Source of the DNA: Butyricimonas paravirosa
GTDB taxonomy: Bacteria > Bacteroidota > Bacteroidia > Bacteroidales > Marinifilaceae
Direction: 5' to 3'
DNA: 64,000 nt
Assembly (NCBI RefSeq): GCF_032878955.1
Contig: NZ_CP043839.1
Location: forward strand, 1,178,001-1,242,000
In this document: positions 8,610 through 17,160 of the stretch, piece after piece
How the letters are laid out: every line of letters starts with the position of its first letter
How positions within the stretch are numbered: position 1 is the stretch's first letter
The notes under the pieces: generated by a model
The model's input: only the letters and a program-made list of their open reading frames with translations
Database searches by the model: none
Told to the model about the DNA's origin: nothing
Program-made: the position numbers and the translations under genes

Positions 8610-9782
8610 ATGAAAAACACCGAACAACGACAAAGAATACTGGAAAACTTAGTTTATGCGCTGGCATGGATCATCGTATTCGCCGTTCCCGTATTACACT
8701 TCGACCGGGAAACAGGCCTTAACTGGGACGACATTTCACGGGAATGGATGATTATTCTCCCTTTCTTCATGCTCTTCTGCGTTCACAACTACCTCCTGTT
8801 ACCCTTTTTCCTGCTGGATAAGAAACCGTGGCAATACCTCATTGTCACGCTGGGAGTTATCCTTGTGATTTTCATATATAACCCGTTTGAAACCCGTCAA
8901 ACAATCCCCCATCCCCGGCCATTTACCGAACGTCCGTTTGAAAACGCTCCACGCCCCGGAGAAAGAGGCCCCGGCGGTGAACGTTTCACCCCCCCGTCCG
9001 GTGAACAAATGCCCCTACCGGAAAAGAAGGAACAAATGCAACCTCAACAAGCGAAAAAGGCCCCGTTCAAATTCAAGGCCCCATTCCCTCGCAATCCGTT
9101 TTTCAACCAACTCCTGCTGGCTATTCTCATGGTCGGATTCAACGTAGCAATCAAACTTCTGTTCAAATCCATCCGGGACGATCGCCACTTGAAAGAACTG
9201 GAAAAACAAAACCTGCAAACCGAACTGGAATATCTGAAACACCAGATCAACCCGCATTTCTTCATGAACACGCTGAACAACATTCACGCCCTGATTGACG
9301 TTGACACGGAAAAAGCCAAAGAATCGGTGATCGAACTCTCTAAAATCATGAGATACATCCTCTATGATTCAAGTCAACCGATAATTTCTCTCCAAAAAGA
9401 AATCACGTTACTGAACAACTACATCGCCTTGATGCGGATTCGCTACACGGACTCCATCGACATCAGCGTAAATATAGCGGACAACCTGCCGGACGTGCAG
9501 ATCCCGCCACTTCTTTTTATCTCGTTCATAGAGAACGCATTCAAACACGGGATCAGCTACCAGCATCCCTCATTCGTTCATATCATGCTGGAAACACGGG
9601 AAAAAGAACTCTCATTCTACATCGTGAACAGTAACTTCAGTGATACCCATAACCCTTCCGGTATCGGGCTGGAAAACGTGACCAAACGGCTCCAACTACT
9701 CTATGGTGACAAATACATCTTGGAAACCCGTGCCGAAGAAAACTCGTTTAGTGTAAACCTTATTATTCCAATAGAATCATGA
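8610..9782 (+). CDS. LytS/YehU-type sensor histidine kinase
   Basis: The kinase has three N-terminal membrane helices (about residues 10-100), a proline-rich linker of roughly 55 residues (PHPRPFTERPFENAPRPGER and onward), another membrane helix (about 165-190), then the His_kinase domain with HQINPHFF (phospho-acceptor H216) and a C-terminal ATPase domain with N box ENAFKHG and GIGLENV. This is the LytS type that pairs with LytTR regulators. Its TGA overlaps the ATG of the regulator gene. The long Pro/Gly/Arg linker between helices is unusual. Confidence 0.92.
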   Translation: MKNTEQRQRILENLVYALAWIIVFAVPVLHFDRETGLNWDDISREWMIILPFFMLFCVHNYLLLPFFLLDKKPWQYLIVTLGVILVIFIYNPFETRQTIPHPRPFTERPFENAPRPGERGPGGERFTPPSGEQMPLPEKKEQMQPQQAKKAPFKFKAPFPRNPFFNQLLLAILMVGFNVAIKLLFKSIRDDRHLKELEKQNLQTELEYLKHQINPHFFMNTLNNIHALIDVDTEKAKESVIELSKIMRYILYDSSQPIISLQKEITLLNNYIALMRIRYTDSIDISVNIADNLPDVQIPPLLFISFIENAFKHGISYQHPSFVHIMLETREKELSFYIVNSNFSDTHNPSGIGLENVTKRLQLLYGDKYILETRAEENSFSVNLIIPIES

Positions 9783-10507
9783 TCAGTTGTATTGCTATCG
9801 ACGATGAACCCCTCGCCCTGCGAAAACTGGGTGACTATATCAAGAGAACCCCATTTCTTGAACTGGAAAGTTCATGTTCCAGCGCACTGGAAGCCATGCG
9901 GGTTCTCTCGGAAAAGGAAATAGACCTGATGTTTATCGACATCAATATGCCCGATCTCAGCGGTATGGATTTCGTGAAATCTCTGGTCCGAAAACCGATG
10001 ATCATTTTTACCACGGCCTACTCGGAATTCGCGCTTGAGGGGTTCAAAGTCGATGCAACCGATTATCTGTTAAAACCATTCAATTATCAGGACTTTCTCC
10101 ATGCCGCCGACAAAGCGAGGTTGCAACACGAGTTATTCTCACGTCCTCTCAACCGCAGCGAGGAAGGCGAAACCCCCGATAGTCTCTTCGTGAAAGCCGA
10201 TTACAAGATGATCCGGATAGATTTCCGGGACATTCTCTACATCGAGGGACAAAGCGAATACGCCCGGATTTTTCGGGAAAACCAACCACCCGTCATGACA
10301 CTTCTCAGCCTGAAAGCAATCGAGGAACGGCTACCCACCAACCGTTTCATGCGAGTGCATCGCTCCTATATCGTACATCTCGACAAAGTGAAGGAAGTTG
10401 CTCGCAACCGGATCATTTTCGCCCCGGACACCTATATCCCCGTGGGCGACCAGTACAAGGATAACTTTAACCGATTTCTTGATACAAATTCGTTAATCAA
10501 AAAATAA
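9779..10507 (+). CDS. LytTR-family response regulator
   Basis: The 242-aa regulator has a receiver domain (CIAIDDEPLALRKL; acceptor Asp in LMFIDINMPDLSG; TTAYSEFALEGFKVDATDYLLKPF) and a C-terminal LytTR DNA-binding domain (about 140-242: DILYIEGQSEYARIF, RFMRVHRSYIVHLDKV). It overlaps the upstream kinase gene by 4 nt, so the two are translationally coupled. The next gene starts 6 nt later. It likely controls this operon or cell-surface functions linked to it. Confidence 0.95.
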   Translation: MISCIAIDDEPLALRKLGDYIKRTPFLELESSCSSALEAMRVLSEKEIDLMFIDINMPDLSGMDFVKSLVRKPMIIFTTAYSEFALEGFKVDATDYLLKPFNYQDFLHAADKARLQHELFSRPLNRSEEGETPDSLFVKADYKMIRIDFRDILYIEGQSEYARIFRENQPPVMTLLSLKAIEERLPTNRFMRVHRSYIVHLDKVKEVARNRIIFAPDTYIPVGDQYKDNFNRFLDTNSLIKK

Positions 10508-10513
10508 ACTACC

Positions 10514-12487
10514 ATGAAAAAATACGTGTACCTTGCCCTATTCATTGCTATTGACATCGCTTGGGCATGTAGCAAATCGGATACAGACCTTCCGGATCTT
10601 GTTGATGATCCGGAAGAGATTACCATCAACGACGTACTGGAATCTGATCCGGAAGACTTCGTGGAAAACGCCACGTTTACCTCTACCGTCACGATCAAGT
10701 ACTCCGGGAATAATGCCACGGTTTCCTCCCTCCCCACGGGAGTAAGTGTATCATGTAACGGGGCCGACGTGACAATCACCTCTTCTATTGATCAAGTAGA
10801 ATATATCTTGTCGGGAACCTCTCCCGACGGAATGTTCAAACTATACAGCGATAAAAAATTCAAACTGACACTAAACACCGTAAATCTGACTAACCCTGAC
10901 GGTCCCGCCATCAACATACAATCGGGTAAACGAGCTTACGTCGTACTACCCGACAACACGACGAACACCCTCACGGACGGAACTTCCTACACCTCTTCCG
11001 GCAGCGAGGACATGAAAGCCTGTTTCTTCAGTGAAGGACAATTGGTCTTTAGCGGTACCGGTTCGCTGAACATCACCGCCAACTACAAACATGGCATTTG
11101 TAGCGATGACTACGTGCGCATCCGGGCAGGCGTTACTCTCTCCATACAGCAAGCCGTGAAAGACGGCATCCATGCTAATGATTACGTGCTGATAGATGGA
11201 GGTACACTCCACATCAACGCCTCCGGTGACGGGATTGAATGTGAGAAAGGCTGTATCGAAATCAACGGGGGAGAGATCACAATAAACAGCACGGACGACG
11301 GGATTGTCGCATCCTGCGAGGACAATGATTACACGATCTCCCCTTTCATCAAGATTAACGGGGGTAACCTAACGATCACGACGAGTGGGCAAAAAGGTAT
11401 GGCAATAAAAAGCGAAAGTAACACCACCATTAACGGCGGGGACCTCCGTCTCGCCGTCTCGGGCGAGGCCTCCAAGGGAATCAAATCCGGGGGACACGTC
11501 GTGATTACCGGGGGTACATTAGACATTACCACCACGGGCAACGCCTTCTACGAGAGTAATGACATATCCTCGGCGGCAGGCATAAAATGTGACGGCAGTT
11601 TTAAAATAACCAATCCCGGAACCACTCTAACGGTCACCAGTAGCGGCTCCGCGGGTAAAGGCATTAACTGTGACGGAACTCTCACGATTGAGAATTGCAC
11701 GGTAAATGTGACAACCACGGGTAAACCTTATATATACGGTCGTCTGGACGCCTCGGCCAAAGGTATTAAAAGCGATGGAAATCTCACGATTAAAGGTAGT
11801 AACGTCACTGTTAAAACAACCGGGGGCGAGAATAGCGAAGGTATAGAAAGCAAAGCCACCCTCACAATTGAAAGCGGAACGATAGAAGTTATCGCCTACG
11901 ACGATTGTATTAACGCGGCGAATGCTATCGTGATCAATGGCGGAATGATCTACTGTTACAGCTCCAACAATGATGGCATTGACTCCAATGGAACCCTCAC
12001 CATTACGGGAGGTACCGTGATTGCCTCCGGCACAACCATGCCGGAAGAAGGATTCGATTGCGACCAGAACACTTTTACAATCACCGGGGGAATCATCATC
12101 GGAACAGGCGGGAGTACCAGTACCCCGACCACAAAGACCTGCACCCAACACTCTCTCGTTTACGGGACCTCCGGAACCGAAGGACAAATTATAAACATCC
12201 AATCTCCGGATGGAACGAGTATATTAACCTACCAATTACCGAGATCATACACACAATTAACCTTCCTATTCAGTAGCCCCTCCCTCGCTGCGAACACGAC
12301 TTACACCGTAAGCACGGGCGGTAGCGTGGCAGGTGGCACTGAATTCCACGGGTTACACACGAACGCAACCTACACGGGCGGTAGTTCGGTAACAACCTTT
12401 ACCACAAATTCCATGGTAACCTCTGTTGGTTCCACAAGTGGCGGAGGAGGACGGCCAAACGGACCGGGCAGCTTCGGTGGAGACTAG
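10514..12487 (+). CDS. Beta-helix carbohydrate-binding lipoprotein (Cthe_2159-like)
   Basis: A 657-aa exported protein with an N-terminal signal and a lipobox-like IAWAC (Cys at about residue 19). The body consists of repeated short beta-strand units built on the pattern INGGxLxI, GIKSDGxLTI and DGIxSNGTLTITGGT, which is the right-handed beta-helix of the Cthe_2159 polysaccharide-binding family. The tail is rich in Gly, Thr and Ser and ends SGGGGRPNGPGSFGGD. Such proteins often occur beside VTC/DUF4956 genes. It is the last gene of the operon and probably acts at the outer surface. Confidence 0.85.
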   Translation: MKKYVYLALFIAIDIAWACSKSDTDLPDLVDDPEEITINDVLESDPEDFVENATFTSTVTIKYSGNNATVSSLPTGVSVSCNGADVTITSSIDQVEYILSGTSPDGMFKLYSDKKFKLTLNTVNLTNPDGPAINIQSGKRAYVVLPDNTTNTLTDGTSYTSSGSEDMKACFFSEGQLVFSGTGSLNITANYKHGICSDDYVRIRAGVTLSIQQAVKDGIHANDYVLIDGGTLHINASGDGIECEKGCIEINGGEITINSTDDGIVASCEDNDYTISPFIKINGGNLTITTSGQKGMAIKSESNTTINGGDLRLAVSGEASKGIKSGGHVVITGGTLDITTTGNAFYESNDISSAAGIKCDGSFKITNPGTTLTVTSSGSAGKGINCDGTLTIENCTVNVTTTGKPYIYGRLDASAKGIKSDGNLTIKGSNVTVKTTGGENSEGIESKATLTIESGTIEVIAYDDCINAANAIVINGGMIYCYSSNNDGIDSNGTLTITGGTVIASGTTMPEEGFDCDQNTFTITGGIIIGTGGSTSTPTTKTCTQHSLVYGTSGTEGQIINIQSPDGTSILTYQLPRSYTQLTFLFSSPSLAANTTYTVSTGGSVAGGTEFHGLHTNATYTGGSSVTTFTTNSMVTSVGSTSGGGGRPNGPGSFGGD

Positions 12488-12512
12488 GGGAGGTTATTAC
12501 CTTAGGAAAAGA

Positions 12513-12853
12513 TGGGGAGAGAGTCTGCCATTGTGTGCTAACTCTCTCATTATTTGATTGTTTTTCGCAGAGAGGGTGGGATGACTCGAAGTCCTTCGGA
12601 CTTCTCATGAACGCGTTACGAACCCACCACCCCTTCGTTCGAATCCTTTAAAATACAAAAAGAGAGTCAGCTTTTGTGTGCTAACTCTCTCATTATTTGG
12701 TTGTTTTTCGCGGAGAGGGAGGGATGACTCGAAGTCCTTCAGACTTCTCATGAACGCGTTACGAACCCACCATCCCTTCGTTCGAATCCTTTAAAATACA
12801 AAAAGAGAGTCAGCTTTTGTGTGCTAACTCTCTCATTATTTGATTGTTTTTCG
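12513..12853. repeat. 143-bp tandem array downstream of tRNA-Ser
   Basis: A unit of 143 bp occurs about 2.3 times; equivalent positions are 12561, 12704 and 12847 (TTTTTCGC). Each unit, read on the minus strand, has the last part of the tRNA-Ser acceptor/T-arm sequence (CCCTCCCTCTCCGCG), an AT-rich spacer and a terminator hairpin. The unit next to 12854 runs into the intact tRNA. Between them is an unrelated segment with the small hairpin AAGTCCTTCGGACTT. Confidence 0.85.
12800..12834 (-). terminator. Rho-independent terminator of tRNA-Ser
   Basis: On the minus strand AGAGAGTTAGCACAC pairs with the following GCTGACTCTCT and is followed by TTTTTGTATTTT. It lies about 20 nt past the tRNA 3' end. 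Further copies of this hairpin occur at 12657-12690 and, diverged, at 12515-12548, as part of the tandem array. Confidence 0.75.
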
Positions 12854-12938
12854 CGGAGAGGGAGGGATTCGAACCCCCGGTACCTCGCAGTACAACGGTT
12901 TTCAAGACCGCCGCAATCGACCACTCTGCCACCTCTCC
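12854..12938 (-). tRNA. tRNA-Ser (anticodon UGA)
   Basis: Read on the minus strand, the 85-nt sequence begins GGAGAGGTGGCAGAGTGGTC and ends in a T-arm GGTTCGAATCC, an acceptor 3' strand CCTCTCC that pairs with GGAGAGG, and discriminator G. The anticodon loop CTTGAAA carries TGA. A long variable arm (TTGTACTGCGAGGTACC region) is present as required for serine tRNAs. The 3' CCA is not encoded; CGA follows the discriminator. Confidence 0.95.
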
Positions 12939-13017
12939 AAATGCGGATGCAAAGATAAAGGAAAATTTAAATCCACAAAAGAAAGAATTTGTTTTTTCTC
13001 AAAAATATCCATCCCAA

Positions 13018-13515
13018 TTAATACAGTTTAAAATCCCGATCCCGTAAACTCTTGACGGCAAGTTTCTCGTGTAAAACCAAAGGAGCTAACTCTTCTCCCG
13101 ACAGACTTGATTTTGCCGGGATAAAAACCACGTGAGGATAGTTCAAAATAAGACCATGTAGTAATTTCACCCGCTCCATGTGAAAATCAGAAGTAACAAT
13201 GAACAACAAATCCGGCCTCTCCCGCTCGATTATCGGCTTTGACATCCGGAAGTCCTCCACCGTATTCGTGGTCAGCGCGAATTCCAAGAAATCACTTTCC
13301 CTTACCCCTCGCTCGATCAAAAAACGTTTTGAATAATAAGCATGAGGATGATTGGTCGTGTTGAAGGATTCACCAAATCCCCCGGTACAAAGAATCTTCA
13401 CACCATCATTATGAAGATAAAGCCCTAATGTACACTCTAGCCGATCCACCGCCATCGGGCTTAAATTTCCCTGTTCATCATTCGGTGCCCCCAATGTTAA
13501 AACGATCTGTTTCAT
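13018..13515 (-). CDS. YdcF/SanA-type DUF218 protein
   Basis: A 165-aa soluble protein with the DUF218 pattern: N-terminal LTLGAP, VDRLECTLGLY, CTGGFGES, TNTVEDFRMSKPII and SDFHMERVKLLHG. Members of this fold include YdcF, SanA and ElyC, linked to envelope functions or binding of nucleotide cofactors. There is no membrane helix here, unlike SanA/ElyC. It stands alone, divergent from the nitroreductase gene. Specific function unknown. Confidence 0.8.
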   Translation of the reverse strand: MKQIVLTLGAPNDEQGNLSPMAVDRLECTLGLYLHNDGVKILCTGGFGESFNTTNHPHAYYSKRFLIERGVRESDFLEFALTTNTVEDFRMSKPIIERERPDLLFIVTSDFHMERVKLLHGLILNYPHVVFIPAKSSLSGEELAPLVLHEKLAVKSLRDRDFKLY

Positions 13516-13567
13516 ATAATACCCCGGTTAGTTCAAATTTACGATTCCAAAGTTAAAGAATATTCAT

Positions 13568-13575
13568 TATTTTTG
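13568..13575 (+). promoter_or_regulatory. Candidate -7 box of the nitroreductase gene
   Basis: TATTTTTG matches the Bacteroidetes -7 consensus TAnnTTTG and lies 45 nt before the ATG at 13620. No convincing TTTG -33 box is seen at the expected spacing. Confidence 0.35.
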
Positions 13576-13619
13576 TAAACAATACAACGTATTATTAACA
13601 CAGGCAAAATGACAGAATC

Positions 13620-14483
13620 ATGGACGGAAAATTAAGTATCAACACGGGTACCTGCATTAAATGCGGCAAGTGCGCACGAGTATGCCCTTCACAAATCATC
13701 ACACAGGAAACAAAAGGCTCCACAGTAAAAGTACAAAACGTAGAAAATTGCATCGCGTGCGGGCATTGCGTGGCAGTGTGTCCTACCAGCTCGGTACTTC
13801 ATTCCGAATTCCCGCCTGAAAAGGTACACGCATTCAAATACAGTGACTACCCCACCCCCGAACAAATGATGCTCGTGTGCAAAGCCCGCCGTTCGAACAG
13901 GGCATTTTCGACCAGACCGATTCCCAGAGAGATGCTGGAACAAATCATCGAGGCCGCCCATCGTGCCCCAACGGCAAGTAATATGCAACAAGTACACTTC
14001 ACACTGGTAACCGATCCCAAACAACTGAACGCAATCAGTCGTTTCACGCTAGACGTATTTAACTCGGCCGCCAAGAAATTGAAAAACCCGATACTAAAAC
14101 CCATCTTGAAACGAATTATGCCGGACGCCTACCGTTACCTACCCGTGTTTGACCGCCTGAACCGGGAGTATGCCAACGGACACGACATGATTCTGCGGGG
14201 AGCCACGGCCGCCCTGTTTATCCACACGCCAAAAACCAGTCGTTTCGGGAGTGCAGACGCAAATCTGGCTTATCAGAACGGGTCACTCATGGCGGAATGT
14301 CTCGGGGTAAACCAATTCTACATGGGATTCGTCTGCACCGCCATCCATCAGGAAAACAAGGGAACTCTCGCTAATATGCTGGGAATAAACGGTACGATTC
14401 ATGCCGCCATGGCCCTCGGTATGCCGGAATTCCGTTTCTCCAATTACATTGACAAAAAAGACACGGTAGAAACAGACCTGTAA
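13620..14483 (+). CDS. Nitroreductase with N-terminal 2x[4Fe-4S] ferredoxin domain
   Basis: The 287-aa protein fuses a ferredoxin domain (residues about 1-65, cysteine sets CIKCGKCARVCP and CIACGHCVAVCP) to an FMN-dependent nitroreductase domain (RRSNRAFSTRPIPREMLEQI, AAHRAPTASNMQ, and C-terminal MALGMPEF). The ferredoxin module probably delivers electrons directly to the flavin domain. This architecture is common in anaerobes. The physiological substrate cannot be told from sequence. It is a single-gene unit, convergent with the acetyltransferase gene that follows. Confidence 0.92.
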   Translation: MDGKLSINTGTCIKCGKCARVCPSQIITQETKGSTVKVQNVENCIACGHCVAVCPTSSVLHSEFPPEKVHAFKYSDYPTPEQMMLVCKARRSNRAFSTRPIPREMLEQIIEAAHRAPTASNMQQVHFTLVTDPKQLNAISRFTLDVFNSAAKKLKNPILKPILKRIMPDAYRYLPVFDRLNREYANGHDMILRGATAALFIHTPKTSRFGSADANLAYQNGSLMAECLGVNQFYMGFVCTAIHQENKGTLANMLGINGTIHAAMALGMPEFRFSNYIDKKDTVETDL

Positions 14484-14507
14484 TTTACCACGCCTCCAAA
14501 CCGGAAC

Positions 14508-15257
14508 TTACTGTTCCTCGAGTAGTTTCTGTAACTTTGCCGGAGTAAGAACTTCTCGGGTATAAAATTTCCCATCCACGAACACGCTATACGTGGTGAG
14601 CGGCGCCCGATGATCCCGTGCCATTTCACGAGTCATTATCGGGTGTACCCGCACGGGAACACTTGAAGATTGAATAACCGGATCTAGTAGTTTGATATAG
14701 GGCACCGTAAAAGGACATTGTGCCGTGTAAAATATATCTATTCCCTTAACATCATCGCCCAAACCGACAGAGGCACACGATTTAAAACGAGGAAACGGAG
14801 CATCCGGTCTGAACCGTTTTACCAATAATTCGATGTTCGGAACACACGAATCACACACCTCGTACCCGTGCCTGATGAAAAAAGCCTTGTCCGAAAGATA
14901 CGGTAACTTCTTCTTCCCTACCATCACGGCCACACCGTTTGTACCCGCAACATCTTCCTCACACGTTTTCAACAACTCCCGACCGTATCCGTGTCCTTTA
15001 AACGATCCGGCCACCCACAGGCAATTGATGAAGGTGTAGCCGTCCGCCTCGATAGGCACCCAAGCATATTCAGCCGGTAAATACTCGATGAAAACTTTTC
15101 CCCGGACATTCAGTTTGACAAACTTCAATCCCTCCTCCATACGACACGCCAACCACTCTTTCTTGGCCTCCACTCCCTCAGCACTTTTCTTGTCGGACAT
15201 GGCACAACAAATATGTTCCTGTCCTATATTCTCTTGGGTTAAAATCACTTTATCCAT
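14508..15257 (-). CDS. GNAT acetyltransferase with YoaP-like C-terminal domain
   Basis: The N-terminal half is a Gcn5-type acetyltransferase (about residues 30-130; INCLWVAGSFKGHGYGRELL holds the acetyl-CoA-binding loop), and the C-terminal half (about 150-249) resembles the YoaP domain, with FYTAQCPFTVPYIKLL and the tail YSVFVDGKFYTREVLTPAKL. The frame opens at 15287, but the ATG at 15257 (MDKVILTQENIG) gives the usual 249-aa length. Substrate unknown. Confidence 0.85.
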   Translation of the reverse strand: MDKVILTQENIGQEHICCAMSDKKSAEGVEAKKEWLACRMEEGLKFVKLNVRGKVFIEYLPAEYAWVPIEADGYTFINCLWVAGSFKGHGYGRELLKTCEEDVAGTNGVAVMVGKKKLPYLSDKAFFIRHGYEVCDSCVPNIELLVKRFRPDAPFPRFKSCASVGLGDDVKGIDIFYTAQCPFTVPYIKLLDPVIQSSSVPVRVHPIMTREMARDHRAPLTTYSVFVDGKFYTREVLTPAKLQKLLEEQ

Positions 15258-15305
15258 ATTCTCATTTTGCAGATAAAGATACAACAATTATATACACAAT
15301 AATCC

Positions 15306-15869
15306 CTATTTCGTAATTTTCCGAACAACCCGACAAGGATTTCCCACGGCAACCACGTTAGCCGGAATATCCTTCGTCACAACACTCCCCGCACCGATCA
15401 CCGTATTAGCACCAATAGTTACTCCCGGTACAATCGTCACGTTTCCCCCAATCCAGACATTGTTCCCGATATTTACCGGATAAGCGTATTCCAACCCCGA
15501 ATTACGAATCTCCGCATCCAACGGGTGACCTGCCGTGTATATGTTCACATTCGGGGCAAGCATCACGTTATCACCAATCGTCACGGGAGCCACGTCGAGA
15601 ATCGTACACCCCACGTTCGCATAAAAATTCTCCCCGACGCGGATATTATACCCGTAATCACAATTAAACGGCTGTTCAATCAGAAAATTATCCCCTGTAC
15701 TTCCTAATAATTCCCGCAAGATACGTTCCCTGATCTCTTTCTCGGAAGGCCGGGTATGATTATAATCGTACAACAACTCTTTGGCCCGAATCCTCTCCGC
15801 GTATAGTACGGGGTCCATGGCGTTATACAGCTCCCCGTCAAGCATCTTCTCTTTCTCTGTCTTCATCAT
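15306..15869 (-). CDS. Maltose/galactoside O-acetyltransferase family protein
   Basis: A 187-aa hexapeptide-repeat acyltransferase. It has the Mac N-terminal segment (EKEKMLDGELYNAMDPVLYAERIRAKELLYDYN) followed by a left-handed beta-helix (VTIGDNVMLAPNVNIYTAGHP with the catalytic His, then NIGNNVWIGGNVTIVPGV, TVIGAGSVVTKDIP). The length and C-terminal VAVGNPCRVVRKI match Maa/LacA. It transfers acetyl from acetyl-CoA to a sugar hydroxyl; the acceptor sugar is uncertain. Confidence 0.92.
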   Translation of the reverse strand: MMKTEKEKMLDGELYNAMDPVLYAERIRAKELLYDYNHTRPSEKEIRERILRELLGSTGDNFLIEQPFNCDYGYNIRVGENFYANVGCTILDVAPVTIGDNVMLAPNVNIYTAGHPLDAEIRNSGLEYAYPVNIGNNVWIGGNVTIVPGVTIGANTVIGAGSVVTKDIPANVVAVGNPCRVVRKITK

Positions 15870-15888
15870 TTTTTTACTTTATACAAAA

Positions 15889-16041
15889 AGGCTGTTCGGA
15901 AAGTCTTATCCAGTATCTACAAGCTACCCCCTCCAACTCCCCCTTACACAGGGGGAGAGCTGATTACCAAGCGGTTTCTCCCCCTGTGCAAGGGGAGTTA
16001 GTGGGGGTAGTTGTTGAAAAAATGACTTTTCGAACAGCCCC
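15889..16041. repeat. MITE-like element, core B
   Basis: Termini AAAGGCTGTTCGGAAAGTC and GACTTTTCGAACAGCCCCTT form inverted repeats. The core contains TACCCCCTCCAACTCCCCCT and its inverted counterpart AGGGGAGTTAGTGGGGGTAG around CACAGGGGGAGAGCTGATTACC. It is nearly the same as the element at 38585-38740. Confidence 0.8.
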
Positions 16042-16065
16042 TTTGACTAAATATATTTTCCTCTA

Positions 16066-17151
16066 TCAAGCGTCTTTCTTGGCATACTCGGACAATTCAC
16101 ACCCGAAAGTATCCATCAGGTAATTATCCAGCTCATCTGCCTTGAACGCCATATTCGTGATATTTTTCTGTACCTCGTCTGCAAAATCAGAGAAGATGTC
16201 GGAGATGTGAATCCGGTAAGACAGGTAAATCTGATTACCGTCCAATCCCAATTGATAAGGTTTCACCTCTGCATTCAACAAGTACGTCAACACGGGTTCG
16301 AGATTCTTCTTCGGTAACACGTTGATCGGTGAAGTACAGAACAGGTAAGAACGCTGGTACACGAACATACGGATCTCTGAACTTCCCTTGTGGAACACCC
16401 AACTCTCGTAACCGACACGGGCCAACACGGGATTAATTCCCATAGCCTGAATAGCTTCCTCGCAGAAAACTGCCAAGTCGGTCAATGAACGTTCCTGGAA
16501 AACATTCGATGGCAACTTATCCCCGCATGACGGGCAATATTCCTCTTCATCGGAAATAAACTCGTCACAACTGTTACATTGCACGTTATATACACTTGTA
16601 TCCAGATCACCGATCTGTTCCAATAACTCACGTAAAGCCGTCACCGGAATACCGAATCCCATGTTATCTGCATCCGTGATCTTGCTTGCCGTGATTGCTA
16701 CCAGTTCATCCCGGTCATTGAACATCGGTCCCCCGCTGTTTCCCGGATTCACGGCGGCATCCGTCTGGATATAATAACTATCGTTAATCAACTGCCTTGG
16801 GGACGACACGGTTCCCTCGGTTACCGTGAACGGCATCCCGAACGGGTAACCTGCCACGTTGATCTTCTGTCCGATAGACACGCTATCTAACGCAGACAAA
16901 GCGATTTCCGGTAGGGCGGAGAAATCCCCCTCAGCCTTTAAAAAGGCTATATCCTTTGCCGGGTTCACCAACACGACTCTAGCGTAAAAACGATTTTTGT
17001 CGTTATCTTGCAGGGCAACCTCGCGGAAACCGTCCACCACGTGGTAATTCGTCACGAACAGGTCATAATTTTTCAAGTAAAAACAACTGCCTGACCCACC
17101 GGCATGATTGACCTTATATACAGCGTTAAAAATATTCTGTTCCATAATCAT
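16066..17151 (-). CDS. Trypsin-like serine protease with zinc ribbon and YbjN-like C-terminal domain
   Basis: Residues about 10-185 form a trypsin/HtrA-like protease domain with a complete triad: H37 (TNYHVVDG), D67 (AKDIAF) and S139 (NPGNSGGPMF). There is no signal peptide, so it is probably cytoplasmic. A four-Cys zinc ribbon follows (CNSCDEF...YCPSCGDK, about 195-215), then a C-terminal domain of about 140 residues resembling the YbjN / type III chaperone-like fold (IRMFVYQRSYLFCTSPINVL). There is no PDZ domain. The upstream gene ends 9 nt before the start, so they form an operon; a start two codons later is possible. Confidence 0.85.
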   Translation of the reverse strand: MIMEQNIFNAVYKVNHAGGSGSCFYLKNYDLFVTNYHVVDGFREVALQDNDKNRFYARVVLVNPAKDIAFLKAEGDFSALPEIALSALDSVSIGQKINVAGYPFGMPFTVTEGTVSSPRQLINDSYYIQTDAAVNPGNSGGPMFNDRDELVAITASKITDADNMGFGIPVTALRELLEQIGDLDTSVYNVQCNSCDEFISDEEEYCPSCGDKLPSNVFQERSLTDLAVFCEEAIQAMGINPVLARVGYESWVFHKGSSEIRMFVYQRSYLFCTSPINVLPKKNLEPVLTYLLNAEVKPYQLGLDGNQIYLSYRIHISDIFSDFADEVQKNITNMAFKADELDNYLMDTFGCELSEYAKKDA

Positions 17152-17160
17152 TAAATTTCA

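Noticed and set aside
11627..12202. 191-aa minus-strand reading frame inside the beta-helix lipoprotein gene
   Set aside because: It is the antisense shadow of the repeat-rich coding sequence; Gly/Val-rich with no domain.
12513..12853. CRISPR array
   Set aside because: The period is 143 bp with near-identical whole units, no spacers, and the repeats derive from the tRNA tail and terminator.
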